Source: Coxiellaceae bacterium
GTDB lineage: Bacteria; Pseudomonadota; Gammaproteobacteria; Coxiellales; Coxiellaceae
Assembly (NCBI GenBank): GCA_014238445.1
Contig: JABABC010000248.1
Coordinates: 1 to 9,487, forward strand
Direction of reading: 5' to 3'
DNA length: 9,487 nucleotides
Under the pieces are notes generated by a model, which saw only the letters and a program-made list of their open reading frames with translations, was not told the DNA's origin and did not search any database. Both the position numbers and the translations under genes were made by a program. Shown here one piece after another: positions 7,646 through 9,487 of this stretch (the stretch's first letter is position 1; every line of letters begins with the position of its first letter).

Positions 7646-7753
7646 TCGCTGCATACATCACCACCCTACTAAGATAGATGAACATATAAGAATCAAACAA
7701 CTTAGCAATATCTTTGTCGCTATCTTTTCTACATCACACCACTCATTGCCTCT

Positions 7754-7770
7754 CTAAAGGGAGTCACCCT
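7754..7770 (-). terminator. Weak hairpin just after the sdhE stop
   Basis: On the minus strand AGGG (7770-7767) and CCCT (7761-7758) can form a 4-bp stem with a 5-base loop directly after the sdhE stop codon, followed by TTTA. The position fits a terminator for the transporter-sdhE unit, but the stem is short and the T tract poor. Confidence 0.2.
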
Positions 7771-7772
7771 AC

Positions 7773-8033
7773 TTAAGATGCCTTGGTTTGCCCTTTAATC
7801 AATGCCACCATCCGAACCCAATCATCACGCTCGGGTACTTTTGATGAAAAAAACCAGTCGTATAATGTAGGATCTTCCTCTTGCAGCATATCAACCAAAG
7901 CATATTGGCCCTCAACGCTGAGCTGTTTAAACTGACTATCAATAAAACGATTCAACAATAAATCCAGTTCCAGCATACCTCGTCTTGCCATCCATCGGAC
8001 TTGTTGTAAAGTATAATCCCCATTATTTAACAT
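7773..8033 (-). CDS. sdhE: FAD assembly factor SdhE (succinate dehydrogenase maturation)
   Basis: SdhE (YgfY/CptB, Sdh5 family) is a small cytoplasmic protein that helps attach FAD covalently to SdhA, and in some bacteria to FrdA. The 86-residue product has the family signature RRGMLELD (17-24), with G19 and E22 at the positions shown to matter in the E. coli protein, and EEDPTLYDWF (52-61) in the second half of the helical bundle. Length is typical. The ATG overlaps the end of the upstream transporter gene by 11 bases and is preceded by a strong GGAGG 9 bases away, so its translation is probably coupled to that gene. The sdhCDAB targets are not in the window. In enterobacteria sdhE usually lies next to ygfX, so the transporter partner is unusual. 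The assignment is firm on the motif. Confidence 0.9.
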   Translation of the reverse strand: MLNNGDYTLQQVRWMARRGMLELDLLLNRFIDSQFKQLSVEGQYALVDMLQEEDPTLYDWFFSSKVPERDDWVRMVALIKGQTKAS

Positions 8034-9327
8034 TAAGCGCCCCCTCCAAAATAACTTTCATATTGATCGACTTAACTCTAATAAAAAATGACACCCCGGC
8101 CGCAATGAGCAATATAAAGAAAACTGCATATAACGCATGAACAAATCCAGCTACAGAATACACGCGCACACCATGATCTAAATGGCCCGACCAATGCCGA
8201 TCTAAACTTATACCAATCAGCGGCAATACCACCAATCCTCCTAACATGATAAAACCATTTAGCACAGCAATCGCAGTTGCGGTTAAATGCTTCGGCAAAC
8301 AATCTCGCGCCAAAGCAAAGCAAATCACTTCAGAACTTGCAAAAAAACCAAATGCGAATAAAGTGAACCCCAACACAACTATCACATGAATGCCTGCAAG
8401 CAAGTATAAAAAACATCCGGCCGTTAATAAGCAACTGATCAGTAGGTACCAATGCAGCTCCCGACAATAGCCTGACAATATGCCGTGAATTGGCGCACCC
8501 AACAACCAACCCAAATACACCAAAGCATTCATTGAAGCGGCATGCACTTTTGGTAAATGCGTTAACTGTTGAATATAAGCAATACCCCACATATCAGCAA
8601 ACACCGACAACGAAAAATACAATGAGCAGCCAATCATACCCAACATGATTAATTGAGGATGAGTGATAGCACGCCATAGCCCTGCAAGGTAATTACTCAA
8701 CCCCAACTCTGCGACATCTGATGCTCTCGCACTTGAAGGCTTCTCTTGTATGAATACGTAAAACAAGGGGATCAACACCATCCCGACGCCGAGACTAAAA
8801 TACACAACACTCAACCAGCCCAAGTGCTCAACCGCCCAACTCATTCCCACATCACCGACCATTGCACCGACCATGCCTAACGAGGTTGTTAACCCGATAA
8901 AAACCGCGAAATGTTTTTTAGGTAACCACATAGCCGCTAAACGTAAGGTAGCAACAAAAGCAAAGGCACTCCCCAACCCAATGAATAACCGACCCGCATC
9001 TGCCTGCCATAAGGCATGACTGCATGAAAAAATAAAACAACCAACGACACAATTCATCAGTGCGAACAACAACATCCTACGGGAGCCGTAATAATCTGTT
9101 AAAACCGCCACGACTAATTGCAAAGGTGTGTAGGCGTAATAATACATGGCTGATAAAAAACCAATTTGCTGGGCACTAGCATGAAAATGCGCCATTAATT
9201 GCGGCACCATAACACTTTGCTGAATACGTAATAAATACTCATAGCAATAAAACAGTGCCGCTAAACTGCAAATAAACCAGCCCCACCATGAAGGGGACCG
9301 TGTTATGTTTTTTTTAGTCCACGCCAA
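8023..9327 (-). CDS. MFS transporter, resembling Pht/Fpt-type carriers of intracellular gammaproteobacteria
   Basis: This is a major facilitator superfamily carrier of 434 residues with about 12 predicted membrane helices in two halves, split by a cytoplasmic loop near residues 193-222. The motif after helix 2 is LTDYYGSRRMLL (77-87 region), the MFS motif A form. The N-terminal stretch FYCYEYLLRIQQSVMVPQL with SAMYYYAYTPLQ (59-70) is the pattern I associate with the Legionella Pht and Francisella Fpt transporters, which take up amino acids or nucleosides from the host compartment; the substrate here cannot be read. The start is TTG: no ATG or GTG precedes residue 40, an in-frame stop lies upstream, and AGGAAG is 7 bases before it. 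An A8 run occupies codons 5-7. It overlaps sdhE by 11 bases at its end. MFS membership is certain; the subfamily is an inference. Confidence 0.9.
   Translation of the reverse strand: MAWTKKNITRSPSWWGWFICSLAALFYCYEYLLRIQQSVMVPQLMAHFHASAQQIGFLSAMYYYAYTPLQLVVAVLTDYYGSRRMLLFALMNCVVGCFIFSCSHALWQADAGRLFIGLGSAFAFVATLRLAAMWLPKKHFAVFIGLTTSLGMVGAMVGDVGMSWAVEHLGWLSVVYFSLGVGMVLIPLFYVFIQEKPSSARASDVAELGLSNYLAGLWRAITHPQLIMLGMIGCSLYFSLSVFADMWGIAYIQQLTHLPKVHAASMNALVYLGWLLGAPIHGILSGYCRELHWYLLISCLLTAGCFLYLLAGIHVIVVLGFTLFAFGFFASSEVICFALARDCLPKHLTATAIAVLNGFIMLGGLVVLPLIGISLDRHWSGHLDHGVRVYSVAGFVHALYAVFFILLIAAGVSFFIRVKSINMKVILEGALNVK
8043..8047 (-). promoter_or_regulatory. Strong ribosome binding site for sdhE inside the transporter gene
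   Basis: GGAGG on the minus strand, 9 bases before the sdhE ATG at 8033, lies within the last codons of the MFS gene. It supports the overlapping start and gives sdhE its own efficient initiation even if the upstream gene is poorly translated. Confidence 0.7.
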
Positions 9328-9487
9328 TGAGCCACTTCCTCAGATAGACAAACCGTGCAATACGGGCAAGAAGCGTGCCAGTCTACCATCAAATGAAACG
9401 AGCAACCACTCGACCTGTACATTTTCAAGTCACTCTCATATCCATCTGACGATGCGTTGAATAGAACATCACAGCGATGCCATTTCA
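9303..9487 (-). CDS. Possible C-terminal end of an unknown Cys-rich protein, entering from the right edge
   Basis: A minus-strand frame is open from the window edge to a TAA at 9303-9305, giving 60 residues with no start in view except an internal ATG at residue 22. The end is rich in Cys, His and Trp, including HASCPYCTVC (37-46), a spacing that could bind a metal, and finishes HWRGLKKT. I do not recognise the family. It overlaps the MFS start by 25 bases, which would suit the overlapping style of this block (MFS and sdhE overlap by 11). Against it, 60 open codons can occur by chance, and the plus strand also has about 42 open codons here. It may instead be the leader of the MFS gene. Confidence 0.35.
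   Translation of the reverse strand, partial: KWHRCDVLFNASSDGYESDLKMYRSSGCSFHLMVDWHASCPYCTVCLSEEVAHWRGLKKT
9335..9340 (-). promoter_or_regulatory. Ribosome binding site for the MFS gene (TTG start)
   Basis: AGGAAG on the minus strand, 7 bases before the TTG at 9327. Its spacing, together with the in-frame stop just upstream, is the reason for choosing a TTG start. Confidence 0.65.

Larger units (their letters stand above)
7322..7772. other. Convergent intergenic region without a convincing gene
   Basis: This 451-base gap lies between the ends of relA and sdhE. I read all six frames and found only short ones: a plus-strand frame of 27 codons from ATG 7404, a minus-strand pair of frames separated by one TGA (7654 to 7364), and a plus-strand 30-codon frame from ATG 7580. 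None matches a family I can name with confidence. Some may be remnants of a lost gene. The region also holds an inverted repeat and a short near-direct repeat, described separately. No tRNA or strong U-tailed terminator is visible. Confidence 0.6.

Noticed and set aside
7580..7672. Small plus-strand gene beginning MIDWKVTVQISDTG
   Set aside because: It has 30 codons, no ribosome binding site and no recognised family, and an equally open frame lies on the other strand.
1..9487. CRISPR array, tRNA or rRNA genes, prophage, toxin-antitoxin or other defence module
   Set aside because: I saw no regularly spaced repeats, no RNA gene landmarks, and no phage, toxin or defence protein. The genes are housekeeping plus one transporter.

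Overview
The window looks like ordinary chromosome from a gammaproteobacterium with about mid-40s % GC (estimated by eye). Gene order supports this: a fimV-truA-accD-folC run on the minus strand and an rlmD-relA pair on the plus strand are both arrangements known from this class. The minus-strand MFS transporter near the right end resembles the amino-acid/nucleoside carriers (Pht/Fpt type) that are multiplied in intracellular lineages such as Legionella, Coxiella and Francisella. A host-associated, Legionellales-like organism is therefore the best guess, but this rests mainly on one transporter.

Layout, left to right. Positions 1-3697 hold a tightly packed minus-strand operon, transcribed right to left: a short FimV-like membrane protein, truA (tRNA pseudouridine synthase), accD (acetyl-CoA carboxylase beta subunit) and folC (folate synthase), which runs off the left edge. 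A divergent 87-base gap (3698-3784) separates it from the plus-strand pair rlmD (23S rRNA U1939 methyltransferase) and relA ((p)ppGpp synthetase), which are 3 bases apart. relA converges on the next minus-strand block across a 451-base gap (7322-7772) with no convincing gene. It holds a perfect 8-bp inverted repeat and some short frames that may be remnants. The last block, also minus strand, contains sdhE (succinate dehydrogenase flavinylation factor) overlapped by the MFS transporter gene, with an open frame entering from the right edge and overlapping the transporter start.

Together these genes are housekeeping: fatty acid and folate synthesis, tRNA and rRNA modification, the stringent response, and maturation of a respiratory enzyme, plus one carrier. 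I found no sign of an undescribed defence, mobile or biosynthetic system. The points that deserve a second look are small: a FimV reduced to its C-terminal half, a substitution next to the catalytic Asp of TruA, an altered dihydropteroate-site motif in FolC, absence of trpF between truA and accD, the transporter-sdhE overlap, a Cys-rich frame at the right edge, and the debris in the relA-sdhE gap.
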